Shown here piece by piece: positions 51,568 to 60,504 of a DNA stretch of 64,000 nt. Each line of letters opens with the position of its first letter. The stretch's first letter is position 1. The DNA is taken from assembly GCA_963712595.1 (NCBI GenBank), contig CAVQIM010000004.1, positions 412,983 through 476,982 on the forward strand. The letters are read 5' to 3'. Source of the DNA: VRUE01 sp963712595. Its GTDB lineage: Bacteria; Actinomycetota; Thermoleophilia; Solirubrobacterales; 70-9. The notes beneath the pieces were generated by a model that did not search any database, was not told where the DNA came from, and saw only the letters and a list, made by a program, of their open reading frames with translations. The translations under genes were made by a program, and so were the position numbers.

Positions 51568-51573
51568 CGCGCA

Positions 51574-53109
51574 ATGGATAGGCTGAGGGGGGTGCCGAAG
51601 GCGGCGTGTGCCGCCGTGCTCGCGATCGCGATCGCCGCGCTGGTGGCATCGGGGTGTTCTTCCTCGTCGGGCGAGAGTGCCGACTTCACCGGCTCCGGTT
51701 ATCCGGGCGTCGACCCCGCCAACACCCGCAACCCCAAAAGCGAAATCGACAGCTCCAACGTCACCAATCTCGCCGTGGCCTGGACGGCGAAAATCCCTGG
51801 CTCCAGCAACTTCGGCAGCTACGCCTCGACGCCGGTGATCAGCAAGGGCGTCGTCTACTCCCAGGACCTCGCCTCCAACGTCCAGGCGCTCGATCTCCAG
51901 TCCGGCGAGGTCCATTGGGAGCGACGCTTCGAAGTCCCCGACGAGGGCCCCAACGGCATCGTCGTCGCCGAGGGAAAGGTCTTCGGCGCGACCTCGAGCG
52001 AAGCCTTCGCCCTCGATCAGGAGAGCGGCAAGGTGCTCTGGTCGGTTCCCCTGGCTCGCAACCAACACGAGGGCATCGACATGGCCCCCGGCTATCACGA
52101 CGGGATGGTCTACGTGTCGACGGTGCCGCTCAACGCGAACGAGTTGTACGAAGGAGGAGGGGTCGGGATCCTCTGGGCACTGGACGCGAAGAGCGGTAAG
52201 AAGCTCTGGCACTTCGACACCGTGCCGAAGAGCCTCTGGGGCAAGCCCACGGTCAACGCCGGCGGCGGGGTCTGGTACCCGCCCGCCTTCGATGAGAAGG
52301 GGTCGATGTACTTCGGCGTCGGCAACCCGGCGCCGTTCCCCGGCACCGGCAAATACCCGTGGGGGTCGAGCAGGCCCGGCCCCAACCTCTACACCAACTC
52401 GCTGGTCAAGCTCGACGCGAAGACCGGCAAGCTGCAGTGGTACCACCAGGTGACGCCGCACGACCTCTACGACTGGGACTTCCAGGGCCCGCCGATCCTG
52501 GTCGACAACGGCGGCAAGCACCTCGTCGTCGCCGCGGGCAAGTCCGGCATCGCCCTGGCGGCCGACCGCGAAACGGGCAAGGTGATCTGGCAGCGCGCGG
52601 TCGGCAAGCACAACGGCCACGACGACGACGGCCTGCTCGCGATGCGGGGCGAAACCTCGAAGATCAAAGTGCCCTCGACCGTCTATCCCGGCACCCTCGG
52701 CGGCGTGATCGCGCCGATGTCGACCGATGGCACGAGCGTCTTCGTGCCGATCGTCAACAGCCCGATGGAAGTCGTCTCCGGCAGCGAAACGCAGGAACCG
52801 GGGAGCTCCTTCAGCGGCGAAGTGCTCGCGCTCGACCTGGCGACCGGCAAGGTCGAGTGGAACCAGGAACTCTCCACCCCCGCCTTCGGCGCCACCACCG
52901 CGGTCAACGACCTCGTCTTCGCCACCTCCTACGAAGGGACGGTGAGCGCCTTCGACGCCAAATCCGGCCAGGTCGTCTGGCGGGAAAAACTGCCCGCTGG
53001 CACCAACGCCGGCGTGATGGCCTCCGGCGACACGCTGCTCGCTCCCGCCGGCCTCGCCGCCGCAGAAGGTCAGACGCCGCAGATCATCGCCTACCGGCTC
53101 GGCGGCTAA
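51574..53109 (+). CDS. PQQ-like beta-propeller lipoprotein, copy 1
   Basis: A 511-residue exported lipoprotein. Lipobox VASGC near residue 27, then Ser-rich linker, then an eight-bladed quinoprotein-type propeller. Repeated blade motifs such as ALDLQSGEVHWERRF, ALDAKSGKKLWHFD, KLDAKTGKLQWYHQ, AADRETGKVIWQRA and AFDAKSGQVVWREK contain the family Ala/Asp-Gly-x-x-x-Trp pattern. FDEKGSMYFGVGNPAPFPG and TPHDLYDWDFQGPPIL are like PQQ alcohol dehydrogenases, but the catalytic residues cannot be confirmed. It is nearly identical to the next gene. Confidence 0.85.
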   Translation: MDRLRGVPKAACAAVLAIAIAALVASGCSSSSGESADFTGSGYPGVDPANTRNPKSEIDSSNVTNLAVAWTAKIPGSSNFGSYASTPVISKGVVYSQDLASNVQALDLQSGEVHWERRFEVPDEGPNGIVVAEGKVFGATSSEAFALDQESGKVLWSVPLARNQHEGIDMAPGYHDGMVYVSTVPLNANELYEGGGVGILWALDAKSGKKLWHFDTVPKSLWGKPTVNAGGGVWYPPAFDEKGSMYFGVGNPAPFPGTGKYPWGSSRPGPNLYTNSLVKLDAKTGKLQWYHQVTPHDLYDWDFQGPPILVDNGGKHLVVAAGKSGIALAADRETGKVIWQRAVGKHNGHDDDGLLAMRGETSKIKVPSTVYPGTLGGVIAPMSTDGTSVFVPIVNSPMEVVSGSETQEPGSSFSGEVLALDLATGKVEWNQELSTPAFGATTAVNDLVFATSYEGTVSAFDAKSGQVVWREKLPAGTNAGVMASGDTLLAPAGLAAAEGQTPQIIAYRLGG

Positions 53110-53130
53110 CGCCACCGTCGGGCGCCGAGG

Positions 53131-54675
53131 ATGTGCGCGATGAACGGGCTGGGGGCTTTGCCCAGGATGGCCTTGGTGGGGGTCATCTCACTCACGATCT
53201 TGGTGGCGCTGGTGGCATCGGGGTGTTCTTCCTCGTCGGGCGAGAGTGCCGACTTCACCGGCTCCGGTTATCCGGGCGTCGACCCCGCCAACACCCGCAA
53301 CCCCAAAAGCGAAATCGACAGCTCCAACGTCACCAATCTCGCCGTGGCCTGGACGGCGAAAATCCCTGGCTCCAGCAACTTCGGCAGCTACGCCTCGACG
53401 CCGGTGATCAGCAAGGGCGTCGTCTATTCCCAGGACCTCGCCTCCAACGTCCAGGCGCTCGATCTCCAGTCCGGCGAGGTCCTCTGGACGCACCGTTACG
53501 AAGTCCCTGGCGAGGGCCCCAACGGGATCGTCGTCGCCGAGGGCAAGGTCTTCGGCGCCACTGTCAACGAAGCCTTCGCCCTGGACGAGAAGAACGGAGA
53601 CCAGCTCTGGTCAACTCCCCTGATTCGCAATCCCGAGGGCATCGACATGGCCCCCGGCTATCACGACGGGGTGGTCTACGTGTCGACGGTGCCGCTCAAC
53701 CCCGAGGCACTGTACGAAGCTGGCGGTGTGGGCACTCTCTGGGCTCTCGAGGCGAAGAGCGGCAAGGAACTCTGGCACTTCGACACCGTGCCGAAGAGCC
53801 TCTGGGGCAAGCCCACGGTCAACGCCGGCGGCGGGGTCTGGTACCCGCCCGCCTTCGACGAGAAGGGGTCGATGTACTTCGGCGTCGGCAATCCGGCGCC
53901 GTTCCCCGGCACCGGCAAATACCCGTGGGGGTCGAGCAGGCCCGGCCCCAACCTCTACACCAACTCGCTGGTCAAGCTCGACGCGAAGACCGGCAAGCTG
54001 CGGTGGTACCACCAGGTGACGCCGCACGACCTCTACGACTGGGATTTCCAGGGCCCCCCGATCCTGGTCGATAACGGCGGCAAGCACCTAGTCGTCGCCG
54101 CGGGCAAGTCCGGCATCGCGCTGGCGGCCGACCGCGAAACGGGCAAAGTGATCTGGCAGCGGGCTGTCGGCAAGCACAACGGCCACGACGAAGACGGCCT
54201 GCTCGCGATGCGGGGCGAAACCTCGAAGATCAAAGTGCCCTCGACCGTCTATCCCGGCACCCTCGGCGGCGTGATCGCGCCGATGTCGACCGATGGCACG
54301 AGCGTCTTCGTGCCGATCGTCAACAGCCCGATGGAAGTCGTCTCCGGCAGCGAAACGCAGGAACCGGGGAGCTCCTTCAGCGGCGAAGTGCTCGCGCTCG
54401 ACCTGGCGACCGGCAAGGTCGAGTGGAACCAGGAACTCTCCACCCCCGCCTTCGGCGCCACCACCGCGGTCAACGACCTCGTCTTCGCCACCTCCTACGA
54501 AGGGACGGTGAGCGCCTTCGACGCCAAATCCGGCCAGGTCGTCTGGCGGGAAAAACTGCCCGCTGGCACCAACGCCGGCGTGATGGCCTCCGGCGACACG
54601 CTGCTCGCTCCCGCCGGCCTCGCCGCCGCAGAAGGTCAGACGCCGCAGATCATCGCCTACCGGCTCGGCGGCTAG
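53131..54675 (+). CDS. PQQ-like beta-propeller lipoprotein, copy 2
   Basis: A 514-residue tandem copy of the previous product. The signal peptide differs up to LVASGC, then the two proteins are identical for about 75 residues, differ through about 90 residues (around EVLWTHRYEVPGEG to LYEAGGVGTLW), and are again almost identical to the end. This patchwork suggests duplication followed by gene conversion. ATG 53131 or 53140. The 114 bases after it, to 54789, hold no gene. Confidence 0.85.
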   Translation: MCAMNGLGALPRMALVGVISLTILVALVASGCSSSSGESADFTGSGYPGVDPANTRNPKSEIDSSNVTNLAVAWTAKIPGSSNFGSYASTPVISKGVVYSQDLASNVQALDLQSGEVLWTHRYEVPGEGPNGIVVAEGKVFGATVNEAFALDEKNGDQLWSTPLIRNPEGIDMAPGYHDGVVYVSTVPLNPEALYEAGGVGTLWALEAKSGKELWHFDTVPKSLWGKPTVNAGGGVWYPPAFDEKGSMYFGVGNPAPFPGTGKYPWGSSRPGPNLYTNSLVKLDAKTGKLRWYHQVTPHDLYDWDFQGPPILVDNGGKHLVVAAGKSGIALAADRETGKVIWQRAVGKHNGHDEDGLLAMRGETSKIKVPSTVYPGTLGGVIAPMSTDGTSVFVPIVNSPMEVVSGSETQEPGSSFSGEVLALDLATGKVEWNQELSTPAFGATTAVNDLVFATSYEGTVSAFDAKSGQVVWREKLPAGTNAGVMASGDTLLAPAGLAAAEGQTPQIIAYRLGG

Positions 54676-54789
54676 CTGGGTTGAGGTTTTTGGCGGGGAT
54701 GGCGGGTGCGCCTCTGGGGGAATTGACGTCGCACGCGCCTTCGGCGCTTAGCGACGATGCGACCAGGCTCCTCTCCTGCACCGCCGCAG

Positions 54790-55293
54790 TCAGCCGGCGG
54801 AGCTGGCCTCGACCTCGCGCAGCCGGTGGCTGTCGACGTCGTAGACGAAGCCACGCACGACCTCGCGGTGGGGCAGGAAGGGCGAGTTGCGAACGCGCAG
54901 GATCGATTGGCGGACGTCGGCGTCGACGTCGGCGAAGGACTCGATGGCGAAGCTGGGGGCAACTCCCGTCGCCTCTTGGAGCTCGGCACGGAAGCCGTCG
55001 TCGCTGAGCTTCTGCATGCCGCAGTCGGTGTGGTGGATCAGCATCGTCTCGCGCGTTCCCAGCCGCCGCTGCGAGACCGCCAGCGAGCGGATCACGTCGT
55101 CGGTGATGACCCCGCCAGCGTTGCGCAGCACGTGCGCCTCCCCGTTGCCCAGGCCGAGGGCAGCGAAGACATCCAGCCGCGAATCCATGCAGGTCACGAT
55201 CGCCAGCCGGCGACTGGGCTGAACGTCGAGGTGCACTGCCGGGAGAGAAGCCGCGAAGCGCTCGTTGTTGTCGAGGAGGCCGTCGATCGTCAT
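54790..55293 (-). CDS. Beta-class carbonic anhydrase
   Basis: A 167-residue enzyme interconverting CO2 and bicarbonate. Zinc ligands are in VTCMDSRLDVF (Cys, Asp-Arg dyad) and LIHHTDCGMQKL (His, Cys). RNAGGVITDDVIRSL is the conserved middle segment. It is a short type common in actinobacteria. Bicarbonate is the co-substrate of the carboxylase whose subunit is encoded at 57459, which may explain its proximity. Divergent from the PucR-type regulator. Confidence 0.92.
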   Translation of the reverse strand: MTIDGLLDNNERFAASLPAVHLDVQPSRRLAIVTCMDSRLDVFAALGLGNGEAHVLRNAGGVITDDVIRSLAVSQRRLGTRETMLIHHTDCGMQKLSDDGFRAELQEATGVAPSFAIESFADVDADVRQSILRVRNSPFLPHREVVRGFVYDVDSHRLREVEASSAG

Positions 55294-55320
55294 TACATCG
55301 CACCTTAATCGCTCGTCGGG

Positions 55321-55350
55321 TTGACATCGCCGGAGATTGAGTACTAGCTT
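55321..55350 (+). promoter_or_regulatory. Possible promoter of PucR-type regulator gene
   Basis: TTGACA (55321-55326), 18-base spacer, TAGCTT (55345-55350). The -35 is perfect, the -10 is weak. It lies in the 151-base divergent region between the carbonic anhydrase and regulator genes. Confidence 0.4.
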
Positions 55351-55444
55351 GTGTACGGGAGAGAGGGGGCCAGATGCGGGTCGAAGCAGCGCTCAGAGGG
55401 CACCGCCTTCAAGCTTGCGCCGCCAGGGGGGCGATCGCGGGCAA

Positions 55445-56692
55445 ATGCCCATTGCGGTGGCGACACGGTGCCCCGTGAACCGCTCGAGCGACCACGACAA
55501 CCCCTCGCTACAGGCAATCCGGACTGAGCTGGTTGGGCGCCTGCGGGCGCGATTGGCCGAGATCGAAGACGGCATCTTCACCCGCATACGGGGTCTCTCC
55601 GACCCGGTGGAAAACGAAGACGCCGAGTACCGGGCGGGGCTGCGGGCGACGGTGGCGGAGGGGCTCGACTTCGCCCTGATCAGCATCGAGCACGGGGACG
55701 AGTGGTCGGGGCCGATCCCCGCCGCGGCGGCGACGCAGGCTCGGCTGGCCGCCCGCAGCGGGACGAGGCTGGACACGATCTTGCGCCGCTACGCCGCCGG
55801 CGACCGGTTGGTGGCGGAGTTCATCATGGACGAAAGCGGCCATTTCTCCGCCGAGACGTTGCGGCAGGTGCTGCGCACGCAGGGGCCGCACGTCGATCGG
55901 CTGATGGCGACGGTGGCGGCCGAGTACATGGACGAGTTAGAGCTGATGCGGCGCTCGCCTGCCCAGCGCGTGGCCGAACGGGTGCAGCGGCTGCTTTCGG
56001 GAGACGCGCCGCTCGACGCCCAGGAACTCGACTACGAGTTCGACGCCTGGCACCTTGGCCTGGTCGTCACCGGGGCTCGCTCGGATGTGGCCGTGCGCAC
56101 GCTGGCGGCGGCGATGAGCCGCCAGGCCCTGGTCGTCCCGCGCGGCAACGACGGCGCCTGGGCCTGGCTCGGCGGACGCCGCCGGCTCGGCGTCGCGGAG
56201 GTCGAGCGCTACCTCTCGACCGGTGTGCTCGGCAAGGTCTCGCTCGCGGTTGGCGAGCCCCGTCACGGCCTCGATGGCTGGCGCCTGACCCACCATGAGG
56301 CGCAGGCCGCACAGCAGGTGATGCTGCGCAAGCCGCAACGCCTGGCTCGCGCCGGCGAGGTGGTGCTGCTCGCGGCCGTGTTGGGCGACGAGTCACTGGC
56401 GGAATCGTTACGGCAGACGTATCTCGTGCCGCTCGACGAACACGGCGACTCCGGTCTGGTGCTGCGCGAGACCCTGCGCGCCTATTTCGCGGCCGGCTTC
56501 AACGCGGCGACGGCGGCCGCGGCGCTGGAAGTCGACCGCCACACGGTCCAACGCCGCCTGCGCAAGGTCGAGGAGGCGCTCGGTCGCCTGCTCCATTCAT
56601 GTCACGCAGAGCTCGAGGTTGCGCTGAGGCTGGAGGAGCTCGATGGCGACTCGCCGAGCACCGGCCGGGGCACCGTAGGCGCTCATAGATAG
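55445..56692 (+). CDS. PucR/CdaR-type helix-turn-helix regulator
   Basis: About 415 residues. The N-terminal two thirds is a sensory region (RTELVGRLRARLAEIE, LDTILRRYAAGDRLVAEF); the C-terminus has the PucR-type helix-turn-helix LRETLRAYFAAGFNAATAAAALEVDRHTVQRRLRKVEE, here given in two halves: LRETLRAYFAAGFNAA and DRHTVQRRLRKVEE. ATG 55445 or GTG 55475 may be the start. Two in-frame TTA codons (55937, 56408) are present, rare for this window. It probably controls a nearby operon such as the polyketide genes. Confidence 0.82.
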   Translation: MPIAVATRCPVNRSSDHDNPSLQAIRTELVGRLRARLAEIEDGIFTRIRGLSDPVENEDAEYRAGLRATVAEGLDFALISIEHGDEWSGPIPAAAATQARLAARSGTRLDTILRRYAAGDRLVAEFIMDESGHFSAETLRQVLRTQGPHVDRLMATVAAEYMDELELMRRSPAQRVAERVQRLLSGDAPLDAQELDYEFDAWHLGLVVTGARSDVAVRTLAAAMSRQALVVPRGNDGAWAWLGGRRRLGVAEVERYLSTGVLGKVSLAVGEPRHGLDGWRLTHHEAQAAQQVMLRKPQRLARAGEVVLLAAVLGDESLAESLRQTYLVPLDEHGDSGLVLRETLRAYFAAGFNAATAAAALEVDRHTVQRRLRKVEEALGRLLHSCHAELEVALRLEELDGDSPSTGRGTVGAHR

Positions 56693-56785
56693 CGATATTC
56701 CGCGCCAATGGGACACTATGGGGAGCCCAGACCAGGCAAGCGCACCATATTGGTGTAGCTCGGTTCGAACCCACGGTGATACACA

Positions 56786-57454
56786 TTGGACGATTGGGTG
56801 GGGCGGGAGCTATTCAGGTCTTGCTCGATCGCTAGTTCAACCGAACGGATGCGAGCAGCGATGCCTGGATTCCCTGAAGCCGTCCAAACCCTATCCCCCT
56901 CGGCCCCTCCGCCCCGCAGCGGTCGGCCAGCGCCGGATGCGGCCCGGGAGGCCCCGGCGCGCCGGGCGGGGGCGGTATCGAAGGTGGCCTGGATTCCGCA
57001 GAGCGAACTCGGTCAGGCCGAGTGGCTGGCCGCGGGGAGGCGGCTGGGGGCGATAGGTCGTTGCAGCCAGTGGTGGATCGGGGACTGGATCCGCTACGGG
57101 ACGTCGCGCTGGGGCGAGAAATACGCGGAAGCGGCGCGGGTTACGGGCTACGACGTGGCCAGCCTGAGGAACATGGCCTGGGTCGCCTCGCAGTTCGATT
57201 TGTCACTACGTAGTGACAAGCTCACCTGGAGCCACCACGTGCTGTTAGCACCGCTCGAAAGCGAGGAGCAAGAGTACTGGCTCGATCGCGCCCAGCGCGA
57301 GCGGCTCTCCGTGGCGGACCTCCGACTCGAGTTGCGGGCTTCGCGCGGCGGCAAGGGCGCGGGGACAAAACAAGCGGCATCCAGCCGCGCCGACGATGCG
57401 GATCCTGCCGTCTGTCCGCACTGCGGTCACAAGCTCCCCGCATCGGACAAATAG
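56786..57454 (+). CDS. LmbU-like transcriptional regulator
   Basis: Up to 222 residues. The core (about 65-180) has GRCSQWWIGDWIRYG, RWGEKYAEAARVTGYD, SLRNMAWVASQF, LTWSHHVLLAPLESEEQ and YWLDRAQRERLSVADLR, matching LmbU, the activator of lincomycin biosynthesis. The C-terminus ends in a zinc-type pair, VCPHCGHKLP. TTG 56786 gives the longest form; an ATG at 56849 or 56861 may be the true start. One TTA codon (57245-57247). Its place directly before carboxylase and polyketide genes fits a pathway regulator. Confidence 0.75.
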   Translation: MDDWVGRELFRSCSIASSTERMRAAMPGFPEAVQTLSPSAPPPRSGRPAPDAAREAPARRAGAVSKVAWIPQSELGQAEWLAAGRRLGAIGRCSQWWIGDWIRYGTSRWGEKYAEAARVTGYDVASLRNMAWVASQFDLSLRSDKLTWSHHVLLAPLESEEQEYWLDRAQRERLSVADLRLELRASRGGKGAGTKQAASSRADDADPAVCPHCGHKLPASDK

Positions 57455-57458
57455 CCTC

Positions 57459-58898
57459 GTGGGCAGCCCGGCCGCGATCGCGGGAAGTCCAGCCTCAGCC
57501 GGGGAGGCCGTGAAGCAGACGCCGCTCGAGCGGCTCGAGTTCCTCTGTGACCCGCACTCGTTCAAGCCGCTCCGGTCGGCTGCGCTTTCGTCGCGGCTCG
57601 GCGCCCGGGCGGTCGATGGCGATGGGGTGGTGGCCGGCCTCGGCCGGGTCGAGGGGCGCCCGCTTGCCTGTTACGCGCAGGACGTGCGCTTCCTCTGCGG
57701 CTCGCTGGGCGCCGCCCAGGCGGAAACGATCGAGCGGGTGATGCAGCTGGCCGAGCGGAGCCGGGTTCCGGTGGTCGGCTTCATCGAGTCCGCCGGCGCC
57801 CGCGTGCAGGAGGGGACGGCGGCGCTCGCCGGCTACGCGCGCGTCTTCCGCCGCAACGTGGCTCTCTCCGGCGTCGTGCCCCAGATCTCGGTCATCGGCG
57901 GGTTGGCGGCGGGTGGCGCCTGCTATTCCCCGGCCCTGACCGACTTCGTCCTGATGACCGAAGAGGCGACGATGTTCCTGACCGGGCCGAAGGTCGTCCG
58001 CGAGGTCGCGGGAGAGGACGTCTCTCCTCAGCAGCTCGGCGGCCACCGGGTTCACGAGCGCAACGGCGTGGCCGACCTCGTCGCGACGGACGATCGGGCG
58101 GCCGCACTGCTGGCGAGGAGGCTGCTCGGCTACCTGCCCCAGCACGCCGATAGCGATCCGCCGCTGGCGCTCGGGGCCGAGCCCGAGCACGGCGATCCCA
58201 GCGCGGAGCTGCCGGTGTCCCCTCGCGGGGTCTACGACGTCCGCTCGGTGATCGCGGGCATCGCCGACGCCGACTCCGTGCTCGAGGTCGGCTCCCGCTG
58301 GGGGCGCAGCATCCTCACCGCCTTTGCCCGCTGCGACGGCCGATCGGTGGGGATCGTCGCCAACCAGCCGCGCTACCTCGGCGGCGTGCTGGACGTCGAG
58401 TCCTCGCAGAAGGCGGCGGGCTTCGTCGAGACGTGCGACGCCTTCGGGCTGCCGTTGGTCGCGCTCGTCGACACGCCCGGGTTCATGCCCGGGCTGGCTC
58501 AGGAGAGGGCCGGGGCGATCCGCTTCGGCGCGACGCTGGTGCGTGCCTTCGCGGCCGCTTCGGTTCCGCGGATAACGGTCGTCTTACGCAAGGCCTACGG
58601 CGGGGCGTTCATAGCGATGAACTCGAAGGACCTCGGCGCTGACCTCGTCCTGGCCTGGCCGAGCGCCGAAATAGGCGTGATGGGCGCCCACTCGGCGACG
58701 GGGATCGTCCACCGCCGCGAATGGGAGATCGCGCTCGACCCGGTCGCCGAGCGGGAGGCGCTCGCGGAGGCCTACTCGCGCGAGCACCTCAGCGCCGCCG
58801 CGGCCGCGCGGGGCGGCTTCATCGACGAGGTGATCGAGCCACGGGATACGCGGGAGCGCATCGTCTGGGCGCTCGACTCGTTCGAGGGACGCGGGTGA
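57459..58898 (+). CDS. Acyl-CoA carboxylase carboxyltransferase (beta) subunit
   Basis: A 479-residue carboxyltransferase moving CO2 from biotin to acetyl- or propionyl-CoA, giving malonyl- or methylmalonyl-CoA. Both halves are present: GFIESAGARVQEG and GGLAAGGACYSPAL (acyl-CoA oxyanion hole), then VDTPGFMPGLAQE and RKAYGGAFIAMNSK with AWPSAEIGVMG (biotin side). It would supply extender units to the downstream polyketide synthase. The biotin-carboxylase subunit is not in the window. The start is GTG 57459 or 57510. A TTA codon lies at 58584. Confidence 0.9.
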   Translation: MGSPAAIAGSPASAGEAVKQTPLERLEFLCDPHSFKPLRSAALSSRLGARAVDGDGVVAGLGRVEGRPLACYAQDVRFLCGSLGAAQAETIERVMQLAERSRVPVVGFIESAGARVQEGTAALAGYARVFRRNVALSGVVPQISVIGGLAAGGACYSPALTDFVLMTEEATMFLTGPKVVREVAGEDVSPQQLGGHRVHERNGVADLVATDDRAAALLARRLLGYLPQHADSDPPLALGAEPEHGDPSAELPVSPRGVYDVRSVIAGIADADSVLEVGSRWGRSILTAFARCDGRSVGIVANQPRYLGGVLDVESSQKAAGFVETCDAFGLPLVALVDTPGFMPGLAQERAGAIRFGATLVRAFAAASVPRITVVLRKAYGGAFIAMNSKDLGADLVLAWPSAEIGVMGAHSATGIVHRREWEIALDPVAEREALAEAYSREHLSAAAAARGGFIDEVIEPRDTRERIVWALDSFEGRG

Positions 58899-58914
58899 TC
58901 CCGCCACGATCGCG

Positions 58915-59757
58915 TTGAGCGATGGTGCCCTGCTCGCTATCTCGGACCTCCACGTCGAGCACAGGGAGAACCGGGAGATCGTCCGGCGCATCGAGCCCGA
59001 GTCGGACGAAGATTGGCTGATCGTCTGCGGCGACGTCGCCGATCAGCCCGACAAGGTCGCCTGGGCCCTGCGGACGTTGCGCGAGCGATTCGGGACCGTC
59101 ATCTGGGTTCCCGGCAACCACGAGCTCTTGGCGCATCGGGGCGATCCTCCCTCGCTGCGGGGGGAGCGTCGCTATCGCCACCTGGTGGAGCTCTGCGGCG
59201 AGCTCGGCGTGGTCACCCCCGAGGATCCGTACCCGATCTGGAAGGGCGCGGGGGGGCCGGTGAGGGTGATCCCCCTCTTCCTCCTCTACGACTACAGCTT
59301 CGGCTCCAACGTCGGCGCCACACCCCAGGAGGCGCTGAGGCGCGCATATGACGCGGGCGTCGTCTGCGCCGACGAGTTTCTCCTCGATCCCGCGCCCTAT
59401 CCGAGCCGGCAGGCCTGGTGCCATGCGCGGGTCCGCGAGACGGAAGAGCGGCTGATGCACGTCGATCCGATCCTGCCGGCCGTGCTCGTCAACCACTTTC
59501 CCCTGCTGCCGGACCCGACCCGGGTGCTCCGGCATCCCGAGTTCGCGCAGTGGTGCGGCACGACCAAGACGGCGGATTGGCACCGGCGCTTCCGGGCCAC
59601 GGCTGTCGTCTACGGACACCTTCACATCCCGCGCACGACCCGGCACGACGGCGTGCGCTTCGAGGAGGTCTCGCTCGGGTACCCGCGCGAGCGACGCTAC
59701 CGGCCGGCGGGGGTGCGCGGACCCCGGCGAATCCTGCCGGAACCACCGCATGCTTGA
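58915..59757 (+). CDS. pptH: Metallophosphoesterase, PptH-like
   Basis: A 280-residue calcineurin-type phosphoesterase: ISDLHVEH, VCGDVAD, WVPGNHELL, VNHFPLLP and YGHLHIPRTT hold the dimetal ligands. In Mycobacterium tuberculosis the enzyme encoded beside the phosphopantetheinyl transferase PptT (Rv2795c, PptH) removes phosphopantetheine from carrier proteins. The same gene order here supports that role. The start is TTG 58915. Its last eight bases overlap the transferase gene. Confidence 0.8.
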   Translation: MSDGALLAISDLHVEHRENREIVRRIEPESDEDWLIVCGDVADQPDKVAWALRTLRERFGTVIWVPGNHELLAHRGDPPSLRGERRYRHLVELCGELGVVTPEDPYPIWKGAGGPVRVIPLFLLYDYSFGSNVGATPQEALRRAYDAGVVCADEFLLDPAPYPSRQAWCHARVRETEERLMHVDPILPAVLVNHFPLLPDPTRVLRHPEFAQWCGTTKTADWHRRFRATAVVYGHLHIPRTTRHDGVRFEEVSLGYPRERRYRPAGVRGPRRILPEPPHA

Positions 59758-60415
59758 GCAGGTCCTACCCCCTGTCGTGGTGGTCGTCTCCGCTCGCGAC
59801 GACCTCCTCGAGGTGAAGCTGTTCCCGGAGGAGGAGCAGGTGATCGCGCGGTCGGTCGACGGGCGGCGGCGGGAGTTCGTCACGGCCCGGGCGTGTGGCC
59901 GGGCCGCCCTGGCCCGGCTCGGGATGCCCGAGCAGGCGATACCGAGCGGTCCCAAGGGGGAGCCGGTGTGGCCGGCCGGTGTGGTCGGCAGCATCACCCA
60001 CTGCGATGGCTATCGCGCCTGCGCCGTTGCCAGGGCGTCGGACTTCGCCACGATCGGGGTCGACGCGGAGGTCGATGCGCCGCTTCCCGAGGGCCTGCTC
60101 GGCGACATCGCCCTGCCGGAGGAGGAAGACCGGCTGGCCGGTCTGGCGGACGAACACCCGGGCCACTGGGACCGCCTGCTCTTCAGCATCAAGGAGTCCG
60201 TCTACAAGGCCTGGTTTCCCCTCGCCGAACGCTGGCTCGGGTTCGAAGACGCAGCGGTGACGATCGACCCGGTCGCCCGCACGTTCTCGGCTCGCCTGCT
60301 GGTTCCAGGACCGGTCGTAGCCGGCGCCGAGCTGACTGGGTTCTCGGGACGCTGGAACGTTGCCGACGGAGTCATTCTGGCGGCTATCGCGGCTCCTGCC
60401 AACGTTCGGGAATAG
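59750..60415 (+). CDS. pptT: 4'-phosphopantetheinyl transferase (Sfp/PptT type)
   Basis: A 221-residue enzyme that attaches phosphopantetheine from CoA to acyl carrier proteins. VGSITHCDGYRACAVA, TIGVDAEVDAPLP (metal-binding Asp-x-Glu) and LFSIKESVYKAWFPLAERWLG in part (the KExxYKA motif) are conserved. It should activate the ACP of the polyketide synthase 90 bases downstream. The overlap with the PptH-like gene suggests paired attachment and removal. Confidence 0.9.
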   Translation: MLEQVLPPVVVVVSARDDLLEVKLFPEEEQVIARSVDGRRREFVTARACGRAALARLGMPEQAIPSGPKGEPVWPAGVVGSITHCDGYRACAVARASDFATIGVDAEVDAPLPEGLLGDIALPEEEDRLAGLADEHPGHWDRLLFSIKESVYKAWFPLAERWLGFEDAAVTIDPVARTFSARLLVPGPVVAGAELTGFSGRWNVADGVILAAIAAPANVRE

Positions 60416-60504
60416 CGCCCAAAGATCGGGTTTTTGGACCCCTGGGATTGGCGCACTAAGGTGTTTTTCGCTGCACCTGTGTGACTCAGTCTAGGGAGGG
60501 GTGA

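Noticed and set aside
56740..56790. tRNA-like segment containing GGTTCGAACCC
   Set aside because: The T-loop-like sequence is there, but the flanking stems do not pair on either strand and no acceptor, D or anticodon arms can be built.
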